A DNA stretch of 64,000 nt, from the NCBI GenBank assembly GCA_023411555.1, contig JAEYOQ010000001.1:60183-124182 (forward strand), given 5' to 3'. This DNA comes from Bacillota bacterium. GTDB lineage: Bacteria; Bacillota; Clostridia; Lachnospirales; Lachnospiraceae. The notes under the pieces were generated by a model, which made no database searches, was not told where the DNA came from, and worked only from the letters and a program-made list of their open reading frames with translations. A program made the translations under genes and the position numbers. Below, in pieces: positions 17,640 through 26,354 of this stretch (the stretch's first letter is position 1; every line of letters begins with the position of its first letter).

Positions 17640-19106
17640 ATGAACTGGATACAATGCCTGTCGAAAGCGCTTCATTACATCGAAGAACACTTGACGGATG
17701 ATATCAACATCGATGAATTAGCAAGCCAATCCTATACATCAAGCTCACATTTTCAGCTTATTTTCCACTTGGTAATGGGTATGACCATTGGTGAGTATAT
17801 TCGTAATCGACGAATGAGTTTAGCCGCCCAGGATTTGCTGCAGCCAAACAGCAAAATTTTAGATGTGGCCATGCGGTATCAATATGATACGCAAGAAAGC
17901 TTTTCTAAGGCATTTACACGGTTTCACGGCATTCCACCATCAAAGGTGCAGAGGGGAAGGGTTAAGTTCTTTCATCCGATGACCATTAATATTACAATTC
18001 AAGGAGGGTTTGATATGTCGCGTAAACTGGTTGATGAATTTTACTGGAGCGATCTTACAGAGCAAGGTAGGGAGACACTAACGGATATCGAAAAGTATAA
18101 GCGGATTGTTAACTGGGCCTATAAAGCAAGGGGGCAGAACCCAGGCGTTTTTGACGCGCTGACCGAATGGGTGCTGGATGATTATGAGTGGAAACATGAA
18201 AAGCTCGCCGAAAACGAGCAGATATTAATGGAGGGAGTATTGGCGCGGTTCAGAGAACAGAACGAACAGCTTCGGGCATACCTGTCAGAATTAGAGCCGT
18301 CCGGAGTAGTTAATAGAGCAGTCTTTACGGCACTGGATCGATTCGATGACGAGCTGTCAGGGAGGACACATGAAAAGCGGCTAGAGGAAGTGGTAGAGCA
18401 AGTATTTGCTGACTTTTCCTGCATGCTGGAGCGAAGCATTCGGGAACAGATTGCAGGAAATAAAACAGGACCTTCAGGTACGGATACTGTAGATATATTT
18501 GGATATATCAATTTCTTAAAGGACTGCGATGCTTCGGTTCAGTGGGCACTCTTTATGCCGGATAAGGTAGAGAGACAGCAAAATGGCTTCAAGGTAGAAA
18601 GCTTTGAATACAAAAAAATGTCTGCCATGCGCTTTATCGGCCGGGAAGGCGAGGACCTAGCCGATGTAGAGGCCCGTAAGAAGCTGTTCGGTATTCTAGA
18701 CACCTTGAACGATTATCAATCCGACTTTAACTATGATGTTTTGCTTATGCACCATTATGGGCAAGGCGTGGATGTGGGTCCCTGGCACGGTTTTTGGGGC
18801 CGGTTCATGAAGGCGGGAACTCCTGTGCCGGAAGGATTACTCTATTTTGATTTTGTGCCACATAACGATGGTAAGGCTGGCCCACCGTTCTGCTCCCAGT
18901 TTGCCTATGCCACCTTCTCAGGCGACATGAATGCAATGCACCAATGCGAGGGCTATGACTGCGATGCTATGTACGATGTCACCAGAAATATAATACTTGG
19001 CCAAGGTGTACATATACCCTACCCGGATAAGTATTGGACAGCAGAGGTATTTCTTGATGGATGCGACAAATACAGCACGGCTTATATGTTTGGTGTGGAG
19101 TTGTAG
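17640..19106 (+). CDS. AraC family regulator with long linker and GyrI-like C-terminus
   Basis: This 488-residue protein has AAAGGAGG immediately upstream. Residues 5-105 are the two AraC helix-turn-helix motifs (I-N-I-D-E-L-A-S-Q-S...F-Q-L-I-F-H and D-V-A-M-R-Y-Q-Y-D-T-Q-E-S-F-S). Residues 120-285 form a helical, charged region not usual for AraC proteins. It starts with D-M-S-R-K-L-V-D-E-F-Y-W-S and may be an additional sensory or dimerisation module. Residues 310-488 resemble a GyrI-type effector-binding domain, ending in an aromatic-rich part (Y-F-D-F-V-P...W-T-A-E-V-F-L). It precedes the aldo/keto reductase gene, but that gene has its own MerR-type promoter. Confidence 0.8.
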   Translation: MNWIQCLSKALHYIEEHLTDDINIDELASQSYTSSSHFQLIFHLVMGMTIGEYIRNRRMSLAAQDLLQPNSKILDVAMRYQYDTQESFSKAFTRFHGIPPSKVQRGRVKFFHPMTINITIQGGFDMSRKLVDEFYWSDLTEQGRETLTDIEKYKRIVNWAYKARGQNPGVFDALTEWVLDDYEWKHEKLAENEQILMEGVLARFREQNEQLRAYLSELEPSGVVNRAVFTALDRFDDELSGRTHEKRLEEVVEQVFADFSCMLERSIREQIAGNKTGPSGTDTVDIFGYINFLKDCDASVQWALFMPDKVERQQNGFKVESFEYKKMSAMRFIGREGEDLADVEARKKLFGILDTLNDYQSDFNYDVLLMHHYGQGVDVGPWHGFWGRFMKAGTPVPEGLLYFDFVPHNDGKAGPPFCSQFAYATFSGDMNAMHQCEGYDCDAMYDVTRNIILGQGVHIPYPDKYWTAEVFLDGCDKYSTAYMFGVEL

Positions 19107-19172
19107 AGGTTTTGTTATGTGTTGGGCGTATGACCATCATAGTGAATATTTCAGAGTGATTTATATTTCTTC

Positions 19173-19203
19173 TTGACCTGTTGTTACTACAGGGTGCTAA
19201 GCT
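19173..19203 (+). promoter_or_regulatory. MerR-type promoter of the aldo/keto reductase operon
   Basis: TTGACC (19173-19178) and TAAGCT (19198-19203) are separated by 19 bp, the over-long spacer typical of MerR-activated promoters. The spacer contains the dyad CCTGTTG-TTA-CTACAGG. A nearly identical dyad is located upstream of the merR-like gene at 21100-21120. Confidence 0.7.
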
Positions 19204-19301
19204 ATTTTATAGAAGGCGACGATTTCTGATCTTGGCTAATCTGTCAAGATGTGAATGTATGAATGCGCTAAACTTAATTAAAATGGCAAGGAGAGAATGA
19301 G

Positions 19302-20153
19302 ATGGAATATGTAACTTTAAACAATGGCCTGAAAATGCCCATACTTGGCTACGGTGTCTTTCAGATACCTGATTTGAAAGAATGTGAACGTTGCGTTCTC
19401 GATGCAATCGAAGTAGGATATAGATTAATCGATACAGCACAGGGCTATGGCAATGAAAGAGCGGTTGGTAATGCCGTCAAAAAATGTGGGGTTCAAAGAG
19501 AAGAACTTTTCATCACCACTAAATTGTGGATCAGTGAATACGGCTATGAGAAGAGCAAGAAATCCATAGAAGGTTCCTTGGAAAGATTGCAGTTGGACTA
19601 TATTGACCTGCTTCTTATCCATCAACCCTTTAATGATTATTATGGGGCATACCGTGCTATGGAAGAGTTTTATAAAGCCGGCAAGCTAAAAGCCATTGGG
19701 GTCAGTAACTTCTATCCTGATCGTTTGGTGGATTTTATCCATTTCAATGAAATTGTACCTCAGGTAAATCAGGTGGAGGTGCATCCCTTCCATCAACAGG
19801 AGGAAGCCCATGAGGTCATGAAGAGAAAGAATGTTCAGATTCAAGCTTGGGCGCCATTTGCAGAAGGGAAAAATAATCTGTTTACCAATGAGCTTCTAAC
19901 TAAGATTGGCGAAAAATATGGGAAATCACCGGCTCAGGTGACACTTAGATATCTTATTCAGAGAGGAATATCTGTAATCCCTAAGACAGTGAATCGGGAT
20001 AGGATGGTTCATAATATGGATGTCTTCGATTTTGAACTGACTAATGAAGATATGAATCTAATTAGAACCTTAGATGGGAAAGCATCTTCCTTCTTTTCTC
20101 ACAGAGATCCGGATCAAGTGGAGCGACTCGTTAATTTTGTCAGAGTATTTTGA
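19302..20153 (+). CDS. aldo/keto reductase
   Basis: This 283-residue NADPH-dependent carbonyl reductase is of the AKR5 (2,5-diketo-gluconate/methylglyoxal reductase-like) type. The catalytic tetrad is visible: Asp44 and Tyr49 in D-T-A-Q-G-Y-G-N-E, Lys74 in T-T-K-L-W, His107 in L-I-H-Q-P. The cofactor loop I-P-K-T-V-N-R-D-R near residue 228 is typical. AAGGAG precedes the ATG. It forms an operon with the NTF2-like gene 6 bases downstream. The MerR-type promoter suggests induction by aldehydes or electrophiles. Confidence 0.93.
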   Translation: MEYVTLNNGLKMPILGYGVFQIPDLKECERCVLDAIEVGYRLIDTAQGYGNERAVGNAVKKCGVQREELFITTKLWISEYGYEKSKKSIEGSLERLQLDYIDLLLIHQPFNDYYGAYRAMEEFYKAGKLKAIGVSNFYPDRLVDFIHFNEIVPQVNQVEVHPFHQQEEAHEVMKRKNVQIQAWAPFAEGKNNLFTNELLTKIGEKYGKSPAQVTLRYLIQRGISVIPKTVNRDRMVHNMDVFDFELTNEDMNLIRTLDGKASSFFSHRDPDQVERLVNFVRVF

Positions 20154-20165
20154 GGTGATATGATT

Positions 20166-20525
20166 ATGGAAAAAGCGATAGAACTTTCAAGAAAAATATG
20201 GGAAGCTATTCAAAAGGAAGATGTGGATTTTATAACTGAAAATGTCCATGAGGATGCAGTCTTTGTACATATGGGTATCACCTTAACTAGAGATGGAGAA
20301 ATCGATGTGATTAGGACAGGAAATATCATCTACAAGGATATTGATTTTCAAGAAGTGACTGTGAAATCTATGGCTTCAACGGTGGTGGTACTCAATAAGA
20401 TGAGGCTGACAGCCATCGTGGGTGGTAATGAAGTAGTCAATCCTTTTGTGGTGACGGAAGTGTATACGCATATTGATGATGTATTGAAGATGGCGTCGCT
20501 GTCCTTTACGAAGATTGTGTATTGA
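20166..20525 (+). CDS. NTF2-like (SnoaL/DUF4440-type) small protein
   Basis: This 119-residue protein has the NTF2/SnoaL pattern: an N-terminal helix (I-E-L-S-R-K-I-W-E-A-I-Q-K-E-D), D-F-I-T-E-N-V-H-E-D-A-V-F-V-H-M-G, then a curved beta-sheet. It is either a small hydrolase/isomerase fold or a ligand-binding protein. The ATG at 20166 is 10 bases after GAGG; the ATG at 20160 is only 4 bases away and also possible. It is co-transcribed with the aldo/keto reductase and is probably part of the same aldehyde response. Confidence 0.75.
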   Translation: MEKAIELSRKIWEAIQKEDVDFITENVHEDAVFVHMGITLTRDGEIDVIRTGNIIYKDIDFQEVTVKSMASTVVVLNKMRLTAIVGGNEVVNPFVVTEVYTHIDDVLKMASLSFTKIVY

Positions 20526-20545
20526 GATTATGATATATAAAAAGT

Positions 20546-20601
20546 GACACAATAGAGTTAATGAAGATGATAACAGTCATTAATTCTATTGTGTCTATTT
20601 T
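20546..20601. terminator. terminator between the reductase operon and the merR-like gene
   Basis: Bases 20546-20564 pair with 20577-20595 (19 bp, one G-T pair), followed by TATTTT. The genes on either side converge. Confidence 0.85.
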
Positions 20602-20649
20602 GATGATACGATTGTAATGACGGGTATGTAGTTAGGCGGTTACCATAAA

Positions 20650-21051
20650 CTATCGTTGATATGAAGGAATAAGGTTGCTTTTGTATTCCTCTTCCCCAGA
20701 GAGAATCCGGTCATAGTATGATTGTTTGTTATCGATATAATCAATACTTAGATTGATTGCTTCTATTTCCTTCAAAAGGAGCTCTTTCTTGTGTGCAAGG
20801 ATCTTTTTTCGCTCAGGAATGGACTCTGGTCCAACTAGGCAAAGGTTAAGATACTCCTTGAGTTCTTCTATGCTGAGTCCGCAAGCTCTTAGGCATTGAA
20901 TACCCTTGATCCATTTAACATCATACTCATCGAAGATACGATGATTATTTTCATCGCGCTTAACGTTGGGAATAAGACCTTCGTTGCAATAGAAACGCAA
21001 AGCTTCATAGGAGAGTCCTACCATATCACTGACGTCTTTCATTTTATACAT
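20650..21051 (-). CDS. MerR family transcriptional regulator
   Basis: This 133-residue regulator has an N-terminal winged helix (Y-K-M-K-D-V-S-D-M-V-G-L-S-Y-E-A-L-R-F-Y), the family R-x-Y-D/N region, and a dimerisation coiled coil (about 75-115). It has no metal-binding Cys cluster, so it belongs to the non-metal group that often controls aldo/keto reductases or alcohol dehydrogenases. The start ATG (21051-21049) is 9 bases after AGGAG; the earlier ATG at 21060 abuts that site. The shared dyad at its own promoter and at the 19173 promoter points to regulation of the adjacent reductase operon. Confidence 0.88.
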   Translation of the reverse strand: MYKMKDVSDMVGLSYEALRFYCNEGLIPNVKRDENNHRIFDEYDVKWIKGIQCLRACGLSIEELKEYLNLCLVGPESIPERKKILAHKKELLLKEIEAINLSIDYIDNKQSYYDRILSGEEEYKSNLIPSYQR

Positions 21052-21071
21052 ATGTATCATCTCCTGATTTG

Positions 21072-21278
21072 TTATGACTTGAATAAATAATTAACTCTTG
21101 CCCTGTAGTAACTACAGGGCTGTATGGTATTATTATAAAGGAAACATATAAGAGTTTCAAGGGCATTGATTTTTTCGTCATAAACTATCGCCTTCGCTAT
21201 ATTCCTATCAGGATCAGTATATTCAAGGGACCATTCCGTATCGTTAAGTTTAAGAATAAGTTCTTTATTATCTAGCAC
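21072..21278 (-). pseudogene. possible truncated coding remnant (about 36 aa coherent)
   Basis: A frame opening with GTG at 21278, after GGGGA, reads like a genuine N-terminus for about 36 residues (L-D-N-K-E-L-I-L-K-L...E-W-S-L-E-Y-T-D-P-D-R-N) and then runs into the merR promoter and loses protein character. It may be the 5' end of a deleted gene. No family recognised. Confidence 0.25.
21100..21160 (-). promoter_or_regulatory. merR-like gene promoter and operator
   Basis: On the minus strand, TTGAAA (21160-21155) and TATAAT (21137-21132) are 17 bp apart. Just downstream is a 21-bp perfect palindrome with arms GCCCTGTAG and CTACAGGGC around TAA (21100-21120), matching the dyad in the reductase promoter. 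Read on the plus strand, the same palindrome sits in a TTGCCC-19 bp-TATGGT arrangement. Confidence 0.7.
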
Positions 21279-21302
21279 TTTGTCTTCCCCAAAAATATTA
21301 AT

Positions 21303-21428
21303 CTATTTCAGGTTTAAAAGCATATCTGCCACTTTTTCCCCAAGCCTATCATACCCTGCATCATTAGGATGAATGTCTCCTATGCAGCTTATTCTCTTAT
21401 AGGTTTTACATTCTCCATTACTTATCTC
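21303..21428 (-). pseudogene. 3' remnant of a GDSL/SGNH hydrolase gene
   Basis: A 41-codon open stretch on the minus strand contains G-D-I-H-P-N-D-A-G-Y and ends L-G-E-K-V-A-D-M-L-L. That is the block V region (catalytic Asp and His) and the C-terminal helix of SGNH lipase-type esterases. It is preceded in frame by a stop codon, and no start or N-terminal blocks are present. The rest of the gene, including the GDS block, is gone. Confidence 0.65.
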
Positions 21429-21520
21429 CTAAAATTTTATTTATTATAGATTTTTTATATCTATGAGGCGATATTTATACGCCACAGAGTAACTTTTTTA
21501 TCATCTCTTACTTGCTCTGA

Positions 21521-21670
21521 TCAAAAGGAAATCTGGTTTAGATAAATATTCGGAATCTGACTTCTGTATAATTTTCTAATGGACTTATTTAGATTATCCA
21601 AACGTATGCTATCATAGCCCATTTGAGTAAGATAGTCAATGGTCGATTTACTGAATTTACGGATGTGAAG
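21521..21670 (-). pseudogene. possible coding remnant of unknown origin
   Basis: A 49-codon open stretch without a start codon reads like protein (S-K-S-T-I-D-Y-L-T-Q-M-G-Y-D-S-I-R-L-D-N-L). It lies in the same decayed interval as the esterase remnant. No family recognised; it may be chance. Confidence 0.25.
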
Positions 21671-21755
21671 TCATCAAAAACTCAAAGCATGTAACATCTC
21701 ATAACAATAATATTTGATAACATTCCTATCCAAATATTAATCCAAATGTTCTCTC

Positions 21756-21784
21756 TTTACATCGAACAGATGTTCTGATATAAT
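21756..21784 (+). promoter_or_regulatory. dinB promoter with LexA (SOS) box
   Basis: TTTACA (21756-21761) and TATAAT (21779-21784) are 17 bp apart. The spacer holds CGAACAGATGTTCT (21763-21776), a match to the Gram-positive LexA box GAAC-N4-GTTC. LexA bound here would cover the promoter, so dinB should be DNA-damage inducible. Confidence 0.88.
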
Positions 21785-21807
21785 CAACTTAAAAGGAGAA
21801 CATATGT

Positions 21808-23076
21808 ATGGATAAATTAATCTTTCATATTGATGTCAATTCGGCTTTCCTTAGTTGGGAAGCCGTTTATCGACTGCACATCCTTGGAGAAAAGACGGAC
21901 CTGCGTGAAATTCCCTCGGCGGTGGCAGGAGATGTTAAGAAAAGACACGGAATTATTTTGGCAAGATCAACTCCGGCGAAGAAGTGTGGTGTGAGGACAG
22001 GTGACACCATCAGCGATGCGAGGCGTCTTTGTCCGGATCTGGTGTTGGTGCCGCCCCACTATGATCTATATGATACCTGCTCGAAGGCCTTCATGGAGAT
22101 ACTGAGAGAATTCTCACCCTGCGTGGAGCAATATTCGGTGGATGAGGCCTACTGTGATATGACAGGGACGGTAGGGCTCTACGGCTCGGCAGTGGTTGCT
22201 GCGAATCTTATGAAGGACCGGATACACAAGGAGCTGGGCTTTACGGTGAATGTGGGGATCTCCTCGAATAAGCTGCTGGCCAAGATGGCATCGGACTTTA
22301 AGAAACCGAATCTGGTCCACACCCTCTTTCCTTCTGAGATGGAGAAGAAGCTCTGGAGACTGCCGGTAGAGGAGCTGTTCTATGTCGGTCATGCGACAAA
22401 GCGGAAGCTTCACGCTTTGGGGATTATGACTATTGGAGAGCTGGCGAGAACGGATCTGGATATCCTGCGGGCGCATTTTAAGAAGTATGGAGAGGTGCTT
22501 TATGCCTTTGCTAACGGAATTGACATTGCCGTGGTATCGGATGTGGTACCTGCCAATAAAGGCTACGGCAATTCCTCGGTGATTCCCTTTGATGTAGAGC
22601 GGCCGGATATAGCGAAGATGATACTGTTATCTCTAGCTGAGACTGTGGCAACCAGGCTTCGTGCAGATCATGTTATGGCTACCGTGGTGGCAGTCAGCAT
22701 TGTCTATACTGATTTTCATCATGAATCCCATCAGATGACCCTGTTTAGTGCTACTAATATTACAAGTGAGATACATCGGGCTGCCTGCCGCCTGTTTGAC
22801 GAGCTATGGGACGGCCAGCCGGTCCGTAACCTGGGGATTCATACAAGTAAGGTGGTAAGCCAAAGCTCGGTACGGCAGATGAACCTGTTCGATATGAACC
22901 GGTATGAGAGGCTTCACAAGCTGGATTATGTGGTTGACCAGGTTCGTGACAAATATGGTGATGATTCAATTAAGAGAGCCATATTCCTGAATAACCCCAT
23001 CTATCATATGTCCGGTGGTATCCCGCCGGAAAAACGAAAACCGAAGTATGCTAATAACGGAGAAGGGATTAAGTAA
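21808..23076 (+). CDS. dinB: DNA polymerase IV, Y-family translesion polymerase
   Basis: This 422-residue Y-family polymerase makes error-prone bypass of DNA lesions. The catalytic carboxylates are visible in H-I-D-V-N-S-A-F (Asp9) and Y-S-V-D-E-A-Y (Asp112, Glu113). The helix-hairpin-helix and little-finger regions follow (A-T-K-R-K-L-H-A-L-G-I near residue 195). A C-terminal Q-M-N-L-F stretch near residue 372 looks like a beta-clamp binding motif. AAAGGAG lies 10 bases before the ATG at 21808; an out-of-frame ATG at 21804 is ignored. The gene is under a LexA box and overlaps the next gene by one base. Confidence 0.95.
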   Translation: MDKLIFHIDVNSAFLSWEAVYRLHILGEKTDLREIPSAVAGDVKKRHGIILARSTPAKKCGVRTGDTISDARRLCPDLVLVPPHYDLYDTCSKAFMEILREFSPCVEQYSVDEAYCDMTGTVGLYGSAVVAANLMKDRIHKELGFTVNVGISSNKLLAKMASDFKKPNLVHTLFPSEMEKKLWRLPVEELFYVGHATKRKLHALGIMTIGELARTDLDILRAHFKKYGEVLYAFANGIDIAVVSDVVPANKGYGNSSVIPFDVERPDIAKMILLSLAETVATRLRADHVMATVVAVSIVYTDFHHESHQMTLFSATNITSEIHRAACRLFDELWDGQPVRNLGIHTSKVVSQSSVRQMNLFDMNRYERLHKLDYVVDQVRDKYGDDSIKRAIFLNNPIYHMSGGIPPEKRKPKYANNGEGIK

Positions 23077-23366
23077 TGTATTATATGCCTGTGGATGTGA
23101 TTGCAACCTTTAATGTGCAGGGGAAGATTAGGCCGAATTATATTCGCTTGGAGGATGAGAACCATGCCCTGCAGACTTACAAGATTGAAAATATTGTTTT
23201 CTGCAAGGAAGAGAACTTTGCAGGAGTACCAACGATGCTGTTTTGCTGTAATATACTGTTGGGAGAGTGTCTGCAGATGATTAAGATCAAATTTCATATC
23301 AAAACACACCAATGGGTTTTGGTCAGTGATAGGGAAGGGAAATCTGCAACAGAAGCGTTACAGTAG
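23076..23366 (+). CDS. small protein coupled to dinB, unknown function
   Basis: This 96-residue protein has its ATG overlapping the dinB stop (TAATG), so its translation is coupled to the polymerase and it is LexA-controlled. It begins M-P-V-D-V-I-A-T-F-N-V-Q-G-K-I-R-P and is beta-rich with several Cys (C49 region, C-C at 65-66, C72). It is not a YolD protein, the more usual small partner of Y-family polymerases in Firmicutes. The position suggests an accessory role in translesion synthesis. I do not recognise a named family. Confidence 0.7.
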   Translation: MYYMPVDVIATFNVQGKIRPNYIRLEDENHALQTYKIENIVFCKEENFAGVPTMLFCCNILLGECLQMIKIKFHIKTHQWVLVSDREGKSATEALQ

Positions 23367-23552
23367 AAGTTTGTGTTAATAAACGAAGGATATTTAGATA
23401 ATAGACGAATAAAACTCAATTGTAAACCATCTAAAATGTAAAAATTGTGCTTTTCATAGTTGATAAATCTTGTCGGATATTGTAGAATTAAGACATAGCT
23501 ATAATACATCTAAAATAGGTATTTATAGTATATCCTACAAGGAGGACAACGC

Positions 23553-25358
23553 ATGAATAATGTGATGCACACTAATATACTAAAGAATCTCAAGGTAAGA
23601 ACAAAAATCATTATTTTAGCAACATTTCTGCTACTAGTGACAGTTTGGATGTCAGTGCTATCATTAGAGAACCAGTTTCAGGCTAGCAGGGAGAGTATTG
23701 AGAATCTCGAGAATAGTATTCGAGCCAGCTATGACTTGAATGTTAAGAATCAGGTTGAGAATGCAGTTAGCCTGATTAATAATATTTATAATAAGCAGGT
23801 GGCAGGAGAATATACGGAAGAAGAAGCGAAAAAGCTGGCGACAGATCTGGTCCGGGAGCTACGATACGGAGACGGCGGTTATTTCTGGATTGATACCTAT
23901 GAGGGTGATAACTTAGTACTGCTTGGGAATGAGACAGAAGGAACCAACCGCTATGAGTCAAAGGATGTGAATGGCTACTATCTGATTAAAGCTATCATTG
24001 CGGCTGGTAGGCAGGAGGGTGGTGGCTATTCCGATTATTGGTTCCCTAAGGCAGGAGAGACGGAAGCTTCCCCCAAGAGAAGCTATAGCTTGGCCTTTGA
24101 GCCTTATCGATGGGTGGTCGGAACCGGTAATTATACCGATTATATCGATCTCGAGATAGCTACTTTGACAGAGGTTCAGAATGCTGCCTTAAATAAGGAT
24201 GTTACGGTATTTGCGGTAAGCTTATCCTTGGCATTATTGATATCAGTCTTTGTTACATTCTACATCTCCAGAACGCTGAATCGAGATTTTAAGACCTTTG
24301 GCAGCTATCTGAATACTCTTTCTACCGGTGACTTTACGGTTACTTTACCGGAAGGCTATGGGACTCGTAAGGATGATTTTGGTACCTTAGCCAAAGATCT
24401 GGTGGGAATGAAGGATGCGGTTGCTAAGCTGGTAGGCAGTACGAAGCTAGAGGCAGATAATATCGTTGATATTGTCGGTATTGTTAACGGCAACGTGGGC
24501 GAGCTTAACTCTAATATTGAGGATGTGGCAGCAACTACCGAGGAGCTGGCAGCAAGTATGGAGGAGACGGCAGCCTCTGCTCAGGAGATGACCATTACCT
24601 CCACAGAGATTGAGACAGCCTCCAGATCGATTGCAGAGAAGTCTCAGGAAGCCGCTCTTCAGATTGTTGAGATTAGTAAACGGGCGCAGACCACCAAGGA
24701 GGATGTTGAGACCACTCAGACGAAATCACAGGAGATTCAGTTTGAGATTGAGAGTAAACTGCAGCAGGCTCTGGAGCAGGCGAAGATTGTAGCAGAGATT
24801 AATATGCTGTCAGACTCTATCATGAAGATAACATCCCAGACCAATCTGCTTGCTCTCAATGCTTCTATTGAAGCGGCAAGAGCAGGTGAAAGTGGAAAAG
24901 GCTTTGCAGTGGTTGCTGACGAGATTCGTCAATTGGCTGAACAGTCAAAGAAGGCAGTTGGTAAGATTCAAGCGGTAACCGGAGAGGTGACACAGGCAGT
25001 GGAGAATCTTTCTGGAAGTGCCAGTTCTCTGCTTAGATTTGTATCAGAGGATATTACAGCAAGCTTTCAGCATTTGGCTGGTGTGGCCGGTGCATATATG
25101 GAGGATGCGATGTATATGGATGGAATTGTCACAGACTTCAGTGCGACTTCAGAGGAGCTCTTAGCCTCTATCCAGAATATTATGTCATCTGTAAATGAGG
25201 TGGCTCATGCGGCTACCGAGGGTGCAATTGGGACGGCTGATATTGCTGAGAAGATTGCAAAGATCACGGACGAATCCTCGGAGGTGGCGAAGCAGGTAGA
25301 AGCTTCCGGTGAAAGCTCTGAACGACTGAAGTCGGAGATTTCCATCTTTAAGATATAA
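23553..25358 (+). CDS. methyl-accepting chemotaxis protein with extracellular Cache domain
   Basis: This 601-residue receptor has TM1 at about 20-40 and an extracellular single-Cache (sCache_2-like) domain at about 45-215, with R-Y-G-D-G-G-Y-F-W-I-D and P-Y-R-W-V-V-G-T-G-N-Y, the family hallmarks. TM2 is at about 222-242, then HAMP, then a cytoplasmic signalling hairpin. The tip I-T-S-Q-T-N-L-L-A-L-N-A-S-I-E-A-A-R-A-G-E is intact. Such Cache domains often bind small organic acids. AAGGAGG precedes the ATG. It is monocistronic, with no che genes nearby. The methylation-helix region contains several E-E and Q-E pairs. Confidence 0.95.
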   Translation: MNNVMHTNILKNLKVRTKIIILATFLLLVTVWMSVLSLENQFQASRESIENLENSIRASYDLNVKNQVENAVSLINNIYNKQVAGEYTEEEAKKLATDLVRELRYGDGGYFWIDTYEGDNLVLLGNETEGTNRYESKDVNGYYLIKAIIAAGRQEGGGYSDYWFPKAGETEASPKRSYSLAFEPYRWVVGTGNYTDYIDLEIATLTEVQNAALNKDVTVFAVSLSLALLISVFVTFYISRTLNRDFKTFGSYLNTLSTGDFTVTLPEGYGTRKDDFGTLAKDLVGMKDAVAKLVGSTKLEADNIVDIVGIVNGNVGELNSNIEDVAATTEELAASMEETAASAQEMTITSTEIETASRSIAEKSQEAALQIVEISKRAQTTKEDVETTQTKSQEIQFEIESKLQQALEQAKIVAEINMLSDSIMKITSQTNLLALNASIEAARAGESGKGFAVVADEIRQLAEQSKKAVGKIQAVTGEVTQAVENLSGSASSLLRFVSEDITASFQHLAGVAGAYMEDAMYMDGIVTDFSATSEELLASIQNIMSSVNEVAHAATEGAIGTADIAEKIAKITDESSEVAKQVEASGESSERLKSEISIFKI

Positions 25359-25462
25359 GTGTATACGGGATAGTTATTAATGTGAAAATCATATACTTAC
25401 TTGTGCAGACTTGTAAAGCTCGTGTAAGATGAGAGCAAATTAAATTATTCAAGAATAAAGAG

Positions 25463-25521
25463 AAGGACCTAGGTTTCATACAATGTCAGGCAGACATGGA
25501 TTGAAACATAGGTCCTTTATT
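25463..25521. terminator. terminator between chemoreceptor and methyltransferase genes
   Basis: Bases 25463-25478 pair with 25502-25517 over 16 positions with one mismatch, followed by TATTG. It lies between convergent genes and can serve both. Confidence 0.75.
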
Positions 25522-25578
25522 GTGATAAGTAAATAGATTGATTCATCATCTCTATCCATCTGTTGAAAGATAGATGCA

Positions 25579-26298
25579 TTATTTACAATCCGACATCCTT
25601 TTCTCACAGGCTTTATAATATATATCATCAATCTCAATACCGATAAAGCGGCGATTCAGTTCTCGTGCAGCTACACCGGTAGAAGCTACGCCCATGAACA
25701 TATCAAGGACGATATCGTTCTCGTTGCTGGCAACGTTGATGATCTTCTTCAGCACAGCCAGAGGCTTCTGGGTTGGATGCTTAGGCTCCTTCAGACGCTC
25801 GCTGCCCATGCAGATTGGGCTTTCAATAAAATTATGCATCTCATTCTGTTTGGAGAAGTTCCAGGTATGTCCCTTATTCCACATACATACTATCAGCTCA
25901 CAGCTATTGAGGAAGGAGGATTTACGAATATTGGGGACAGGGTTCGTCTTATGCCATACCATGAACTGGAAGGTATCATATTCGTTATCGAAGACCTCGT
26001 GCCATTTACCAATTAGGTTATAGCTGGTGAAAATAAAGATATTACCGGTAGGTGAAAGTATACGCTTGAATTCATCAAGGAAGTCTATGGGGGAAAGCTC
26101 CTTTAAGTCCCATTGGGCAACGTCATTGTTGATCTCACTTCTCCAGTCGAATTTCATATTGCCGGTAGAATATTTAGCCAGATTATAAGGTGGGTCGCAA
26201 AGAATTAGGTCAATGCTGCCATCCGGAATCTCCTTCATCTTCTCCATACAATCACCATGCATTAGAAGGTATTTATCTATGGTATTTATGTCTATCAT
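25579..26298 (-). CDS. type II DNA methyltransferase (N6-adenine/N4-cytosine, beta class)
   Basis: This 239-residue SAM-dependent DNA methyltransferase has the catalytic D-P-P-Y at residues 35-38 and comes before the SAM motif D-M-F-M-G-V-A-S-T-G near residue 200. This motif order defines the beta group. H-P-T-Q-K-P (about 176-181) is the usual motif preceding it. The short length fits a single-domain type II enzyme. It follows the endonuclease gene on the same strand by 56 bases, forming a restriction-modification pair in which it protects host DNA. D-P-P-Y more often signals N6-adenine methylation, though N4-cytosine is possible. Confidence 0.9.
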   Translation of the reverse strand: MIDINTIDKYLLMHGDCMEKMKEIPDGSIDLILCDPPYNLAKYSTGNMKFDWRSEINNDVAQWDLKELSPIDFLDEFKRILSPTGNIFIFTSYNLIGKWHEVFDNEYDTFQFMVWHKTNPVPNIRKSSFLNSCELIVCMWNKGHTWNFSKQNEMHNFIESPICMGSERLKEPKHPTQKPLAVLKKIINVASNENDIVLDMFMGVASTGVAARELNRRFIGIEIDDIYYKACEKRMSDCK

Positions 26299-26354
26299 AA
26301 GGGGGTAATCTCCTCTCGTTATCTATCAGAAACCAATTGTACTACAGGTCTGCG

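Noticed and set aside
21098..21128. Rightward MerR-type promoter as evidence of an active divergent gene.
   Set aside because: No gene starts downstream on the plus strand before dinB, which has its own promoter; reported only as a possible relic.
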